The translations under genes were made by a program, and so were the position numbers. Below, one piece after another: positions 43,352-55,960 of a stretch of 64,000 nucleotides of DNA (position 1 is the stretch's first letter; each line of letters begins with the position of its first letter). This DNA is from Rhizomys pruinosus (Eukaryota; Chordata; Mammalia; Rodentia; Spalacidae). The stretch covers positions 4,295,512-4,359,511 of the forward strand of contig VZQC01001008.1 of the NCBI GenBank assembly GCA_009823505.1. Reading direction: 5' to 3'. The notes beneath the pieces were generated by a model. That model ran no database searches. It worked only from the letters and a program-made list of their open reading frames with translations, and was not told where the DNA came from.

Positions 43352-43609
43352 GGGGCTGGAGAGATGGCCTAGCGGTTAAGAGCGCCGACCACTCTTACAG
43401 AGGACCCGGGTTCGATCCCCAGCACCCACATGGCGGCCGAGAACCGTCTGAAACTCCAATTCCAGGAGAACTCCAGTTCCAGGGGAATCTGAGACCCTCT
43501 TCTGACCTCTGCGGCATTGCACGACACGGGTGCACAGACCTGCATGCAGACAGTACATTCATACACATACGGAAATAAATATAATTAATAAAAAAAAATA
43601 AAAAAAAAA
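43352..43609 (+). mobile_element. Young B3-like SINE (duplication subfamily)
   Basis: Near-identical to 13778-14048. Both 17-bp units, intact B box GGTTCGATCCC. TSD TAACTATAGGA at 43341-43351 and 43610-43620, preceded by A-runs. Confidence 0.97.
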
Positions 43610-43717
43610 TAACTATAGGAGAAATAGAATTTTTCTGAACAGGATTTTATTTAAACCTATTAAATACCTATTAACTAGAAATAAATATAATTTCTATTAG
43701 GTTATAAAAAGGGACGT

Positions 43718-44005
43718 TGCACTCCTAGCCCCCAGATAAAATGGCACATGAGGCTTAAGTCACACTAGAACCATGCTTTACTTCCATGTGAGATTACCAG
43801 CAAGGGCCGCCTGCAAGGGCCACCTGCAGACACGTGGTGGAACAGAGCAGCATGGCAGAGAGAGAGAAAGATGGCGCCTGGGGCCCACCTACTTATAGTC
43901 ATGGGGTGGGGCCTCAGGTACAGAGGAAGCGGTCAGAAGATTGACAGCCTCTGGAGGAAGCGGGTGTCTGTGTCCCTTGGGATTCTGGGAAGCCCAAACC
44001 TAACA
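43718..44005 (-). mobile_element. LTR family B, near full length
   Basis: Minus-strand LTR ending (plus) CCTAACA. Reverse complement matches 13392-13686 throughout, including a TATAAGTAGGT core-promoter motif (plus-strand ACCTACTTATA near 43888) and GGCGCCATC. No TSD found. Confidence 0.65.
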
Positions 44006-44149
44006 ATTTCTTCACAAACATACATAATAGGCCCAGAGACATACAAAATATGATTTCCTTTCATGTTTGTGGACTTTCTTTTTTACCGAATTTTTTATGT
44101 GTTTCATACATAATTTTTAGTCAGTCATAATTGCAATTATATCTGCTTC

Positions 44150-46612
44150 TTCCTTAGAACACTCCCTTCTTCCACCTTCCCTGGAGTTCACACCTTCTGT
44201 CATTCCTGCTAGAGTCCATTGTGCCAAACTACTCTCTCTGCTCACTCTTCAGTACTAGCTCCTCCCCTGAGCTCTAGTTAGCCTATCTGGAGTCTCCTTT
44301 CTAAAGAAGGCCAGGTCTTCCTCACCTGACCACTATCTGTTGCCAATATTTCTTCAACTAAGGTTGGGCTCTACTACACATTTCTAAACTTCTGTTCTAG
44401 GTTTTTGTCCAGCTGAGCTTGCATGGGTCTTGCGCATGCTGATACCAATGCTGTAGGTTCATATGAACAGGGTTCCAAACACTCGTAGATTTCATTTCCA
44501 TTTGGTCTTGCATCATCTCCCTGGCTCTTACAATCTTTCCACACCCTCTTCCACAATGTTTTCTGAACCCTAGGTGGGTGATACTGAATATAGTCAGCCT
44601 GTCCATGGAACCACATTCTGTAGAAACCTAATCTTCATGGTTTGGCCATTCAGGCCCTTTTGGGTTCTTGGTCTCCTGTTGCATGGAGGAGCCTTTGAGA
44701 TTCAAGAGGTAGTTAATGCCTTCTTGGGTCCTAGTTCTATGATGCTTGGGTCTTGTGTGTACAGGTTGCATTGCAGATGTATCACCTAGGCATGGGCCAA
44801 TCACAGAACATGTCTGTGTGTGTCCAGTTGTGGGGCTTTGTACTATTCTCATCTGGAGCAAAAGAAACTTCATTTCTTAGTAGTGTCTGGGATATTTGGA
44901 GTTAGTAAAATGTTACCTTAGCCTAGGGATGTGTCTACCTTGTGGAATTGTCTAAACTCTATGACCTCTCCAGATGTGTGCATCTGGCTATGTTAACATT
45001 ACCATACATGAGTTTCCTTCCACTGAGTGGGTTTAAGGTGAAATTTGTTAGCCCTTGATTTCAGCCAAGATAGAAATACCACTATTGCACCAATGACATA
45101 TGTTGTTCTGGTCATTGACATGGATATTTGGTCTTGAAGCTGATGTTGTTGGGCCATCTATTGATGATCTCCCTTGGTGGCTTGCATAGTGCTCTCCACA
45201 GCTATGAAAGTTAGCCTTCAATGGTGGTGGCTTCCAGGTCAGACCCAGCTCCATTCCTCTAGATCCAGTCTCCAAAGTATGTCCTGTCTTCAGCAATGGG
45301 GTCTTACCTTAAGGTTCTGGGAGGCAATCAAGGGCTGGAGCAACAGCCTGTGTAATTTTGGGAGTCTCTTGGACTACCCTGGCCAACAACTCAAAGGAAG
45401 GTTTATATTATCTGATACTGTTTCTTGATATGTGGACTTCATCTTTCCATATGGGCTCATGTAGAGTTATTGTATGTGTATTTTGTCAGTAGATTGTTAG
45501 ACTAATATGTATCCCTCAGGTTTTTTTTTTACTGCAGCAAGGCATTATTTATCTCTACTCTCTCCCTTTACCTGCCTAGCCCTCCTTCCATGTCTTCTCC
45601 ATGCCTTCTTCTTTTAAAGTATCCCCATTTCTCCCTTGGCCCCACTTCTCTTAGTCTCCTCCTCCCATTTATCCTCCCCCTTCCTTCTATAACCCTTCTA
45701 TTCCCTTCCCATTTAGATACCCTGATTTTTCCATCCTAACCCCCTTAGTAACACCTGTCATCTACTAGACTTCTGTCTCAGGTTCCCTCTTTACTTTAAC
45801 TTTCCTGGCTCCCTTTCATTTACCTGGTTCCCTCAGTTACATCATGGTATCCACTTACATGTATGGATTTGGTGGTAGGATCCATAAATGAGGGACAACA
45901 TACGTCGTTTGTTTTTCTGAGTGTGATACTTCACTTATCATAACAACTTCTAGTTCCATCCATGTACATGCAAATTTCATGTCATCTTTCTTTACCTCTG
46001 AAAAGAACTCCATTGTGTAAATGTACCACATTTACATTATACACGAATCCGTTGAGGAACACTTATGTTGCTTCCAGCTCCTTACTATTGTGAAAAGAGC
46101 AGCAATAAACAGATGTGCACATATCTCTGCAACAGGATGAATCCTTTGGGTATAGACCCAGGAGTGGTATAACTGGAGCAAATGGGAGGTTCATTTTTAG
46201 CCTTTCAAGAGTTTCTCAAACTGCTTTCCATAGGGATTTCACAAGTTTGCAATCCCACGACCAGTGAATGATTGTTCCCCTTTCTCCACAACTGCTCCAG
46301 CATTTAGCATCATTTGTTTTCTTTGTCATGGCCAGTCTTACTGGGGTAAGATGAAATCTTAAAGTGGTTTTAATTTGTATTTCCTTAATTACTAAGAGTG
46401 TTGAACACTTTTAAGCTGTTTCTTAGACTTCTTTCCTTCTTTTCTTGAGAAATCTTTGTTCAGATCTTTAGTCCATTTTTTAATTGGGTCATTTGTTTCC
46501 TTGGTCTTTTTTCAGTACTTTATATACTCTGGATGTTAAACTTGTCAGATGTGTCAATGGTGAAGATTTTCTCCCACTCTGTGGTTCTTCCCTTCTCTGA
46601 TTGTTTGTATGT
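44150..46612 (-). mobile_element. L1 3' portion (ORF2 end plus long 3' UTR)
   Basis: The minus strand runs from ORF2 C-terminal sequence (46612 to about 45900) into a long 3' UTR. Plus-strand landmarks are TCTGCAACAGGATGAATCC, ACCCAGGAGTGGTATAACTG and CTCCATTGTGTAAATGTACC. The 44330-44830 part is collinear with 20330-20880 and the 45170-45430 part with 59224-59460. Frames of 69-107 codons here are repeat-derived. Its right end is the target of a B1 insertion. Confidence 0.8.
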
Positions 46613-46640
46613 GGGCTCCCATCAATACATAAACTCCTCA

Positions 46641-46821
46641 GCCAGGCGTGGTGGTGCATGGCTTTAATCTTAGCACTTGGGAGGCAGAGGCAAGCAGATC
46701 TTTGTGTGTTCAAGGCCAGCCTGGTCTACAGAGTGAGTTCCAGGACAGCTGGGGCTATAGGGAGACCCTGTCTCGAAAACACCAAACAAACATATAAACA
46801 AACAACAACAAAAAAAAAACC
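46641..46821 (+). mobile_element. B1 SINE with perfect TSD
   Basis: Sense B1 (GCCAGGCGTGGTGGTGCATG to GACCCTGTCTCGAAAA) with an A-rich tail. TSD CATAAACTCCTCA at 46628-46640 and 46822-46834, perfect over 13 bases. Confidence 0.98.
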
Positions 46822-46834
46822 CATAAACTCCTCA

Positions 46835-47352
46835 AAGCATGCATGAAAACAGAGACACCATCATAAAGAAAAACTAGAAAACCATGTCAAGATGCAGACA
46901 GCCTCCAATGATTGTATGATGGCATGGATAGCAGAAGGAGAGAGCACTTCTCTGGATAGCCAGCTCTGAGAGGAAAATCAGGCACGGAGTGTTGCTAAGC
47001 ACTGGTGTGGCTAACAGAAGAGCACAGGGAACCAGGTAGAGGAGGCTCATTAGTCAATGGAATATAAAGAAGCTGAGTTACTCTTGGCTTTCCCATGCTT
47101 TCCTTTCAAAATAAACTGCATTTACCAAGTATTTCTCTAGTATTATTTTAAGTTATGATAAAAAGCAATGAATGTCATCATGATATTTTCATTCATATGT
47201 GTCATTAGACTTTGTTCTTATTGTGACCCCATTGCCTTACCTGTGGCCCTGGCCACCTCTGGCCAGCTCCCCTCCTTCTCTCAATTAGCTGTCCTGGGCC
47301 TTCATTTATTTAGTCGATGTTCTGAGGAAAGAGAGGTAAGGGTAAATAGTTG
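46835..47352. other. Single-copy stretch
   Basis: About 520 bp, no repeat recognised. Confidence 0.4.
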
Positions 47353-47357
47353 GAAGC

Positions 47358-47717
47358 TGTGGTGGTTTGAATGAGTGTCCCCCATAGGCTTTAAGTATTC
47401 AGACATTTTGTCTCCAGTTGGTGACACTGTTTTGGGATGTCTTAGAAGGTGTGGCCGTGCTAGAGGAAGTATGTCACTGGGGGCAGGCTTAGTGAGTTTA
47501 ATAAGACTTGTGGTCTCCAGTCACTCTCTCTCGGCTTCCTGTGCTCACTGTGAGATGTGACCCTCGGCTTCCTGCTCCAGCTCCAGCTGCCATGCCTCCC
47601 GCCACAATGGACTCTAATTCCCTGGAACTGTCAATCGTAAGCTCAAATAAACTCTTCCTTTTATAAGTTCTTTTGGTCATGGTGTTTTATCACAGCAACA
47701 GAAAAGTGACTAATACA
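47358..47717 (+). mobile_element. MT-type MaLR solo LTR with TSD
   Basis: TGTGGTGGTTTGAATGAG start, GTGACTAATACA end, 360 bp. Identical GAAGC flanks at 47353-47357 and 47718-47722. Closely related to 9644-10006. Confidence 0.95.
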
Positions 47718-47722
47718 GAAGC

Positions 47723-48077
47723 TTTCTTACAGTTTAGTCAAGAGTAGAGGCAGATGAAGAGGCTTTTGGAGTCTGAGAATATATATAGCTATTGAAGGAG
47801 GGTTGGGCCAGCATCTCCAAGGTTTGAAGTCCATTTATAAAATATAAATACAGTGAAATAAAAAGTGAAATGAATAAAAAAGACTATTTTAGGTTTTTAT
47901 CAACTATAATGTGGGCTAATTAAGCAATTCAACTTAAACTTATTTTTTAAATATCTAAAGTTAATAATTGTGTATTTTCATGTCACATTTTAAAAGCTGT
48001 ATTAGGTAATTCTTTATAACTTTCATATATATATGAAGGATGTAGTTTCAGTTAAGAGGGACAATGGGCTGTAGCCC
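47723..48077. other. No recognised feature
   Basis: A/T-rich spacer. Short TATATATA near 48026. Confidence 0.4.
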
Positions 48078-48255
48078 ATTCTGTAGAACTCTCCCTGTTT
48101 GAGTCAGAGTTGTGACATTTAATAGGTATGTGACCTTTGGTGAATAACTTACTCTTTCTTGTAAAGTGAAGAAAATGACAGCTACCTTACATATCTGTTA
48201 AATTGAACAAGATATAGCTGTAAAACACCTAACACAAATACTAGCTCATGGATGA
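48078..48255 (+). mobile_element. MIR SINE
   Basis: GTATGTGACCTTTGGTGAAT, AACTTACTCTTTCTTGTAAA and AATGACAGCTACCTTACATA in MIR order. An ancient mammalian SINE. Confidence 0.75.
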
Positions 48256-48969
48256 CTGATATCAGACACCAGCTTCAGCCTCATAGTCATAGGCTGCATA
48301 GGAAAGCTAACGAGACTATTCTGACTGGAAGAAGTATTTGTACATGCCCCACCCCCACCCCCAAATGCATACAATATGCTCCACAAGACAAAAGTTTAGA
48401 GTGAGGTAGTCAGCCATGCCCCAAAGCACTGGTGACTTCAGTAACTTGAATTGAATGTCCTAGTCAGAGCTCCTCTTTCTAAATATAATACAGAAACTCT
48501 TTTCCTTCCCAAGGGTGAATTTAACATAACTGAAAAAAAAAATCTATTTAAAGCACATGAGATGAAAGTAACACTGTTATTAACTATGTGATGAGTTGCT
48601 GGTAATTCACATTCTATGTTGTCCTAGAAGGCAATGGGTTTGCAGAAGAAAGACTCTCTTGAGAGTTTTGGCCAGAAGAAACTCAATAAAGGCAATTGAA
48701 TTACTTGTTAAATTGGAAAAAAAAATATCATTGAGGGAAGCCAATATCCCTATGGAAAAAGAAGAAACTGTTATCTTTCAGCAGAGCTGAGTCCTCTAAC
48801 AGGAAAAGTTTTCTATGGTCTCATTTTTTCCACACACATGGGACAAGTTCTTAATAGGAACATACTCAAGGCATTTATATTTATGGACTAACCCTGGCCA
48901 AGAAGAACAGGATTTAATCCAGCATTTGAAATCAGGATCTGTGACTACATTTAAGAATTCATTGTGGAA
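48256..48969. other. Single-copy stretch
   Basis: About 700 bp. CCCCACCCCCACCCCC at 48347-48362. No ORF with domains. Confidence 0.4.
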
Positions 48970-49035
48970 CATAGATCTGGTAGAATTCTTGCTTAGCATA
49001 TGTGAGGCTCTAAATTCTGTTCCCAGCACTGGAAG
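48970..49035 (+). mobile_element. ID-like (tRNA-Ala-type) SINE fragment
   Basis: TGGTAGAATTCTTGCTTAGC, ATGTGAGGCTCTAAATTC, TGTTCCCAGCACTGG. Typical ID head order, diverged. Confidence 0.6.
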
Positions 49036-49959
49036 AAAAATGGGCCAGTTAGTTTCTGTCACATGTGTACGCACATTCTATATGTGATAGGCTGTTGTGA
49101 TCAGTAAGTTTTTAAAAATATGCTACTATCAATTGACAACTGAATAAAAGCTTCCTAAGGATTATAAATTCTCATTATAAATTATAAATTTTCAGTCTGA
49201 GAAATTATGAGTTTGCTATACAAGAAGAAGCAAATTTCAATAAGAAAATTAATGTTTGGAGCCTTTGTATCAAGTTGTAGTTAAGATATTCAATAAACTA
49301 TTTGTAAATAATCTTCAAATTTTTTAAATGTAAAATGTGGGATTTAGAATCAAGAGTTGGTAACTTCTTTTCTCTGAGTTTTTCTATTCAATCTTGGTTT
49401 GTACACTGTAAGGTATCAATCACTAGGTATCTAAAATATTTTGCAGGATATGATTTTGCTTCTTGCTTGAAGGACTTAGTAATATATTATATATGAAATA
49501 AAATACCATGTCTGCTATGCAGGACGTCTGAAAAAGGAGGAGTTAAACATAAAATATGAGAAGTCAACTCTTTCTTGGAAGAGACATGGGCAGTGAATAT
49601 TATTCATGGTAATAATAGAAGTAAAATTTGACCATTAGTTGATGTCATCATGAGGAAGAGAGCCTGGGAAAGAGAGTACATGCAAAGGAATGAAAATTTG
49701 CCAAACAAATAAAATTATCCACCTTGTAGGAATTGCAGGTGAAGAAGTAAAGTGTATTTTTGCAAAGAGACTCAAAAGAAGACAAATGTGTTTCAAGTGA
49801 GGTGGACAGCAAATTATGGCAAACGGAGAGCTGTTGCCACACATAGCTGCTCAGTTCTGTCAACTCCCACTCTAAGGAGAAAAATGTTTGGAGATGTTTA
49901 AGTACAGGATTAAGATAGATTTATTTATTTATTTATTTTTATTTTTTATTGGTCTATTT
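49036..49959. other. Single-copy stretch
   Basis: About 920 bp, no repeats except (ATTT)n at 49919-49937. Confidence 0.4.
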
Positions 49960-50104
49960 TTTTTTTTGAGACAGGGTCTCCCTATAGCCCCAGCCATCCT
50001 AGACCTCTCTATGTAGACTAGGATGGCTTTGAACTCACAGAGATCAGCCTGCCTCTGCCTCCCAAGTGCTGGGATTAAAGGCTTTGCGCCACCACACCAG
50101 CCTA
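49960..50104 (-). mobile_element. B1 SINE
   Basis: T-run, GAGACAGGGTCTCCCTATAG, TGCCTCCCAAGTGCTGGGAT, CCACCACACCAGCCT. Confidence 0.97.
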
Positions 50105-50135
50105 AGAACATTTTATTATTAAGATAGCTATCTGT

Positions 50136-50363
50136 GGGCCTGGATAGATGTCTCAGTGGTTAAGAACACAGCTGTTCTTCCAGAGGATAGGAGTTCATTT
50201 TCCAGCAATCACATGGCAGCTAACAACTGTCTATAACTCCTGTTTTGGGGGATCCGACCCCCTCTTCTTGCCTCCATGAGCTTTGTGTGATACAGATTCA
50301 CTTACATACATGCAGTCAAAACACTTGTACACATAAAATAAAATTTAATAAATCCAAAAACAT
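50136..50363 (+). mobile_element. B2/B3-class SINE with TSD, old
   Basis: CCTGGATAGATGTCTCAGTG head, GGAGTTCATTTTCCAGCAAT in place of the B box, AAATAAAATTTAATAAA tail. TSD of 17 bases at 50119-50135 and 50364-50380 (two mismatches). Confidence 0.93.
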
Positions 50364-50689
50364 TTAAGATGACTATCTGTAAAGAATGGGATCTACATCT
50401 AGGTGGAGACATGTCCTGTCTCTTCCCTTAAAAGTTAATCCAGCCAGTCAGGTCAGGATCTGGCTAAGGGAAACACTTTTAGGAAAGTAGGTTCACATTA
50501 AGATAATTCGATTTTCTTTCTCGGAATTCCCACCCTCTAGTGCAGTCCCTAGGACCATCAGGCATTTCAGTTGGGTCTGCCTGTTTTTCCTGAGGCCTAA
50601 GGCAGGAAGGCAAACTATTTCTTTTTCTTCTCTTCTATCTTTTTCTCTCAAATACATGCTGACCAGAGCTTAAGTATGCTTTTAAAAAA

Positions 50690-50884
50690 ATTATTTTATT
50701 TATCATTTTCATTTTACATGTGTGAATGTATTGTCTGTGTCCTGCAATGCCCAAGGAGGTCAGAAGAGGGAGTTGGATTCCCCCAGAACTGGAATTATTG
50801 TGAGCCACCAGTGCTGGGAACCAAGCCTGGGTCCTTTGCAACAGCAGCCAGTGCTCTTAATCATAGAGCCATCTTTCCGGCCCC
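50690..50884 (-). mobile_element. B2/B3-class SINE, old
   Basis: CATGTGTGAATGTATTGTCT tail, GTCAGAAGAGGGAGTTGGAT, GTGAGCCACCAGTGCTGGGA, CCATCTTTCCGGCCCC head. Confidence 0.92.
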
Positions 50885-51032
50885 CTAGGTATGGTTTTAA
50901 ACCCCGTAACTAATCCTTTAGGCTTCTATACCTTGTTTCTAAAGCTGTTCCCTAAAGAGTGGCTGGCTGTCGCCAGGTAGCTAAGCCCTCAAGTCGCCTG
51001 GCAGCATGGCTTTTGTCCTCAGAAGGCCCTGT

Positions 51033-51035
51033 CTC

Positions 51036-51076
<41 letters not shown>

Positions 51077-51086
51077 TAATAATAAG
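51033..51086. repeat. (AAT)n microsatellite
   Basis: About 18 AAT units with one GAT interruption. The preceding AAGGCCCTGTCTCAAT could be the end of an old B1. Confidence 0.95.
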
Positions 51087-52492
51087 CTTACGTGCTGAGA
51101 ACATAAGTAACTAAATGACAATTCCTAATATGTAAATAATACTTCCTGGTTTGAACTGTGACCCCAGATCTGAAGCGGCAAACTTCACTCATGAGATGTA
51201 GGTATGTTTTAATGAGTTGCAATATTTATTTAGCTTTATGAAAGATATGAAAAATAGTGGTTAAAAAGTGTAGAATTCACAGTGCTCAGAAACTGCCAAG
51301 TATACAAGTTCTTTTATCTGGCTCACTACTTGCATGTTTTGTTCAACTTGACACAGATACAGGCTGCACTCTATTAATTGTTTCATTGTTCAAGGCCATG
51401 GGGACCCACACTGCTTGCCAACTTAAAACTCTAAGTCAGTCTATGCTGACTGCACACAGCAGAAATGCCACTTCCAACATAATTTAGCTTCATTTCTTCC
51501 AAGGAAAGAGTATTGCTGGTTAACTGGGAATTTTTCTGATAAGCCCACCTCAGATAAAGTTAATATTAAATTCCTTCTTGTAGCTTCATCCCTATGACCC
51601 CAAGCCAAGATTTTCACACAACATATTTCTAAGATGTTCTATGATTATTTTTCTGACAGATCCAATTCTGATATTTTATACACATGGCAAAAGCAAGCCC
51701 CATCATTTGTTACAATAAAGATTTGTACTGTTCAGAGGAGTATAGATACCATCTTCCTCCAACATGTTGATTTTTAGTCATCCTACTTCACAACCCTTCT
51801 GATGTTTTCTTATCAATTGCATGTGTATTTGTTTCATCACTTTTATCTTTTAAAAATTGCTAGGGCCATTTAGATGTTTTTAATTTTTATAAGTATATTA
51901 AGTTTCCATGAGTCTGTTATCAGTTTGAGATTTTAAACCAGTTTCCTAAAATAGCTTTTTTTATCATGGGGACATTAAGAGTTTACATTTTTTTTCTTTA
52001 ATTTCTATACCTGAGCCTACAAACTACAACTCTTCTTAGCAGATGAGATATTGATGGAATGTTTGGAACATAAAACACTTATTAATATTACAAAGAGTAG
52101 TAATATGATATTAAGGTAACATTTTGTTCACAAAGTACTGGTTTTATTGCTATTTGATTTCTCCATTTCTCTCATTCTTTTCCCATATGCCATACATTTG
52201 CAGTGACAAGAAGGCCCCTAGGGTGTTCAGTGATTTGATGGTTCTTGCTGGACTGTGGGTCTAATTATACCCCAGTTATGACAGAACAGATTTTTAATTA
52301 AGACTGGTTTGCATGTGTTAATGTAGAACAGAGGCATTTACCCTAGGGAAGAGATGGGAGGGATCAGTGTTTGTCTTTTACTGTTCAATAACCACTAATT
52401 GCATCATGAGCAATGGCCGCCCCCTTTAAAGTCATGGCATCCATGTCTTAAGGATTAGCACTGAGAGCCACATGCTCTTATGACAGCCTATG
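51087..52492. other. Single-copy stretch (1.4 kb)
   Basis: No recognised repeats. A 76-codon frame at 51257-51487 shows no domain. Confidence 0.45.
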
Positions 52493-52505
52493 ATATATAT
52501 ATATA

Positions 52506-52672
52506 TTTTTTTTTTTTTTTTGTGGGGGGGTCTTTTTGAGACAGGGTCTCCCTGTAGCCCCAGCTGTCCTGGAACTCATTCTGTAGACCAGGCTGGCTTT
52601 GAACTCACAAAGATCCGCCTGCCTCTGCCTCTCAAGTGCTAGGATTAAAGGCGTGCGCCACCACGCCCAGCA
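52506..52672 (-). mobile_element. B1 SINE
   Basis: Preceded by (AT)n and a long T-run. GAGACAGGGTCTCCCTGTAG through GTGCGCCACCACGCCCAGC, retaining CpGs. Probable TSD AGYCTATRATAT on both sides. Confidence 0.97.
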
Positions 52673-52742
52673 GTCTATAATATTTTAACACGCCTATTTC
52701 TAGCCAAACATGGCTTGGATTTATAAAATTCCAGAGCATGTT

Positions 52743-53151
52743 TGTGCTGGATATCTTTAGTGTTGACTTGACACACCTGGGCTAAGGGAGCCTCAGTTAG
52801 GGAACTATCTCCATGGGACTGCCTTGTGGCTATGTCTGTGGGGTATTTTCTTGATTGTTGAGTCATGTGGGAGGGCCCAGAACACTGTAAGCTGAGCCAG
52901 CCCTGGGAAGGTTGTTCTGTACAGTATAAGAAAACGGGCTGAGCATGGGCCAGGGGAGCAAGTCAGTAAGAAGCATTCCTCCATGGCCTGTGCTTCAGCT
53001 CCTGTCTCCAGGTTCCTGCCCTGAGTTCCTATCTCGGGCTCCCTAAGTGATGAACTATGACCTGGGAGATGTAAACCAAACAAACCCTTTCCTCCCCAAG
53101 TTGGTATTGGTCAGAGTGTTTTGTCAGAGCAATTAAAAGAGAATTAGTACA
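52743..53151 (+). mobile_element. ORR1-type MaLR solo LTR with TSD
   Basis: TGTGCTGGATATC start, GTTGACTTGACACACC, GGGCCAGGGGAGCAAGTCAG, AGAGAATTAGTACA end (409 bp). Identical ATGTT flanks at 52738-52742 and 53152-53156. Confidence 0.95.
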
Positions 53152-53156
53152 ATGTT

Positions 53157-53558
53157 CCTTGAAACTAGCAAGAAAACATTGTGGTAATGAGAAGTGTGTC
53201 ATATGGGTTAGTAATTGAATTCTTGAAGATGTGAATAATCACACAAGCGGTCTGTAGAGTTATAACAAGAGTTTCTTAGGTTCTTGGGTATAGATGTAAA
53301 CAGAGCTTCACATTTTTGTTTCTGAGATTCCAAGCATAAGATCACTCTAAGTCTGGAGAACCCCTCAGTGCTGTTCACTATGTTTGCTATAACAGGTATC
53401 AAAGGAAATTCTTACTTACCTCTAGATTTTCTCAGAGGTCAACCATAACTATAATGCAGAGAACTGATAAGGACATGCACAACTCCTTCCATAATGTCTT
53501 TAATCAGAAGGAATTTCTACTGTCTTTTTTGAAGATGGTGCAGTTTAACATTTACTGT
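53157..53558. other. No recognised feature
   Basis: Short single-copy spacer. Confidence 0.4.
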
Positions 53559-53572
53559 AGAAAATGGTGGAG

Positions 53573-53814
53573 TGGACTGGAGAGATGGCCTAGCCGTTAA
53601 GAGCACTGACTGCTCTTGCAGAGGACCTGGGTTTGATCCCCAGCACCCACATGGCGGCTGAGAACAGTCTGTAACTCCAATTCCAGGAGAACTCCAGTTC
53701 CAGGGGAATCCGACACCCTCTTCTGACCTCTGCGGCATTGTACAACATGGATGCACAAACCTGCAAGCAGACAGTACATTCATACACATAAAAATAAATA
53801 AAATTTGAAAAAAA
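53573..53814 (+). mobile_element. B3-like SINE (duplication subfamily)
   Basis: Both 17-bp units present. Several CpGs lost, B box GGTTTGATCC. TSD AGAAAAYRGTGGAG-type at 53559-53572 and 53815-53828 (two mismatches). Confidence 0.95.
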
Positions 53815-53828
53815 AGAAAACAGTGGAG

Positions 53829-54519
53829 CAACTGTAATGCTTCCCATTTAGCAGATCTATTTCAAACCCTACAAAAGGTCAGATATGCCCAATACTCAAC
53901 TACAGTTCTATAAGGGCAAGGCCTTCTATTCTTGTCTTACATCCTTTCTACTTAGGTATTCAACCTAAGAGCACAGCACCACTGGATTCCTCTCTAGTGA
54001 TACAGCTGGAGCTTCATTTGTCATCAGGATCTTGGCTCCCTCCATGTGCTTCCACCTTATCTCCAGTTACATCCTCTTAATATTATCAGGCTGCTCCCTG
54101 TGAATATTAGGTTAATATGCCCCACCATCTAATTACCACACAAAAAAGTTTTGTACAGCAGTCCTAGCATATTCTTTTAAAAAGTAACATAGAACTTGGC
54201 TTGGAAGAATGGCAAAATATCCTAGCTTTCAGTCAGCAATTGTTGATTCCTTCAACCTATGAATAAAACTTAGCATATTGAATTGGGACTTTTGTTTTTT
54301 CAGTCTTCACTAGCTATGGTTTCAAGTTTATGCAGGCTGGGTTAAGGAGATTATATCTTGTGGGGTTCATTAAGTGCAATTCACTGAGTGCCAGATGCAG
54401 AAAAAAATCATTGTCTTCCCATATAGTGATAATGAGCCAGTAAATCTTTGGAGAAAATCTGGTAAATTTCTTTTCTTTTAGGGCTTGTCTTAAGTCCCAT
54501 TTGGCAACAATTCTATTGG
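53829..54519. other. Single-copy stretch
   Basis: About 690 bp, no repeats recognised. Confidence 0.4.
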
Positions 54520-54611
54520 ATATATATAGTCATATATAATATCTGATATATATACTATATATCAAGTATATATATATATAAATATGCACATATATTATAT
54601 ATATATATATT
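54520..54611. repeat. (TA)n-rich microsatellite
   Basis: Interrupted TA/TATA tracts over about 90 bp. Confidence 0.9.
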
Positions 54612-55446
54612 CAGTTGTCTCCAGATCTAACTCTAATTTTGCATTTGGTCAGTTTCCCAGAAACTTAGACCATGTAACACAGTCACCCAGACATAAATTC
54701 CTCATCGGAATCTCCCTCCAACCCTATTCTGCCCCATATCCCAAATCAATACAGGATTTGACTTTAGACTCTGAAAGCCAAGCTTACTTTTGAAACTATT
54801 ATCTACCACCACAGCTTTGGATTAAGAGTGTAATATTGGCAAGCAAATTTGGATAGTGTTCAACATAATATATTTGAGCCTTCATAGCTGTGGCGAGCTA
54901 AACCTAATGATTCAATTAACTATGGTAGATAATACTTTGTACAAAACAAGTGCATGTGCACTGAATGTGGATAGTCTTTCTTCTTGTGGTCAGTATTGCC
55001 TAACAATAGAGTATAAAGGCTGTTGACATGTATCTGACATTGATACTATGCAATATTCTATTATGTGAAAATGTTAAAATTGATCTAGTCTCTTGTTTAT
55101 TTGCACTTTTTCAGATGGTGGTGATTCAAATGCTTCTCTGGTAAGATGTGCAATTCTCTACAGTAAATATAATCATTTTTGATTTTCAAATAAAATCAAA
55201 TACAGAGGGGGAAATAGAATTCACCCATTATCATTCAGCTGATTAAAAGCAGGTCTTTCATTCAGCTTTCTGTGACTTAAGAATCCATCTTCTTCTTTTT
55301 TTCACTAGGCTTCTGTAGTTCGAGCTACATAGGATTAAACTGAGATAAAGCAATTGAGATAAAGAAAATGGATACATTCAACCAATTTTTGAAACATAAA
55401 TGTAGTAGGATTTGGTGATTAACTGAAAGAAGCTGATGAAATGGAT
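54612..55446. other. Single-copy stretch
   Basis: About 830 bp, no repeats recognised. Confidence 0.4.
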
Positions 55447-55462
55447 TAAAAATATCAGTGTG

Positions 55463-55713
55463 GGGCTGGAGAGATGGCCTAGCGGTTAAGAGCGCCGACC
55501 GCTCTTACAGAGGACCCGGGTTCAATCCCCAGCACCCACATGGCGGCTGAGAACCGTCTGAAGCTCCAATTCCAGGAGAACTCCAGTTCCAGGGGAATCC
55601 GAGACCCTCTTCTGAACTCCGCGGCGTTGCACGACACGGGTGCACAGACTTGCAGGCAGACAGTACATTCATACACATACAGAAATAAATAAAAAAAATT
55701 AATTAAAAAAAAA
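55463..55713 (+). mobile_element. Young B3-like SINE (duplication subfamily)
   Basis: CpG-rich, both 17-bp units, B-box GGTTCAATCC. TSD TAAAAATATCAGTGTG at 55447-55462 and 55714-55729, perfect over 16 bases. Confidence 0.98.
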
Positions 55714-55729
55714 TAAAAATATCAGTGTG

Positions 55730-55960
55730 GAAGCTGGAGAGAAGGCTTAGCGGTTAAGAGCACTGACTGCTCTTATAGAGGACCCAGGTTCGATCCCCAG
55801 CACCCACGTGGGGGCTGAGAACCATCTTTAACTCCAGTTCCAGGGGAACCCAACATCCTCTTCTGACCTCTGCGGCATTGCACGACACAGGTGCACAAAC
55901 CTACATGTAGACAGTACATTCATACACATAGAAAAATAAATTAAATTTAAAAATTTAAAT
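55730..55960 (+). mobile_element. B3-like SINE, single-unit type, in tandem with the young copy
   Basis: AAGCTGGAGAGAAGGCTTAG head, GGTTCGATCCCC, one 17-bp unit. Its 3' flank AAAAAATCTCAATGTG (55961-55976) is a diverged third copy of the target sequence. Confidence 0.95.
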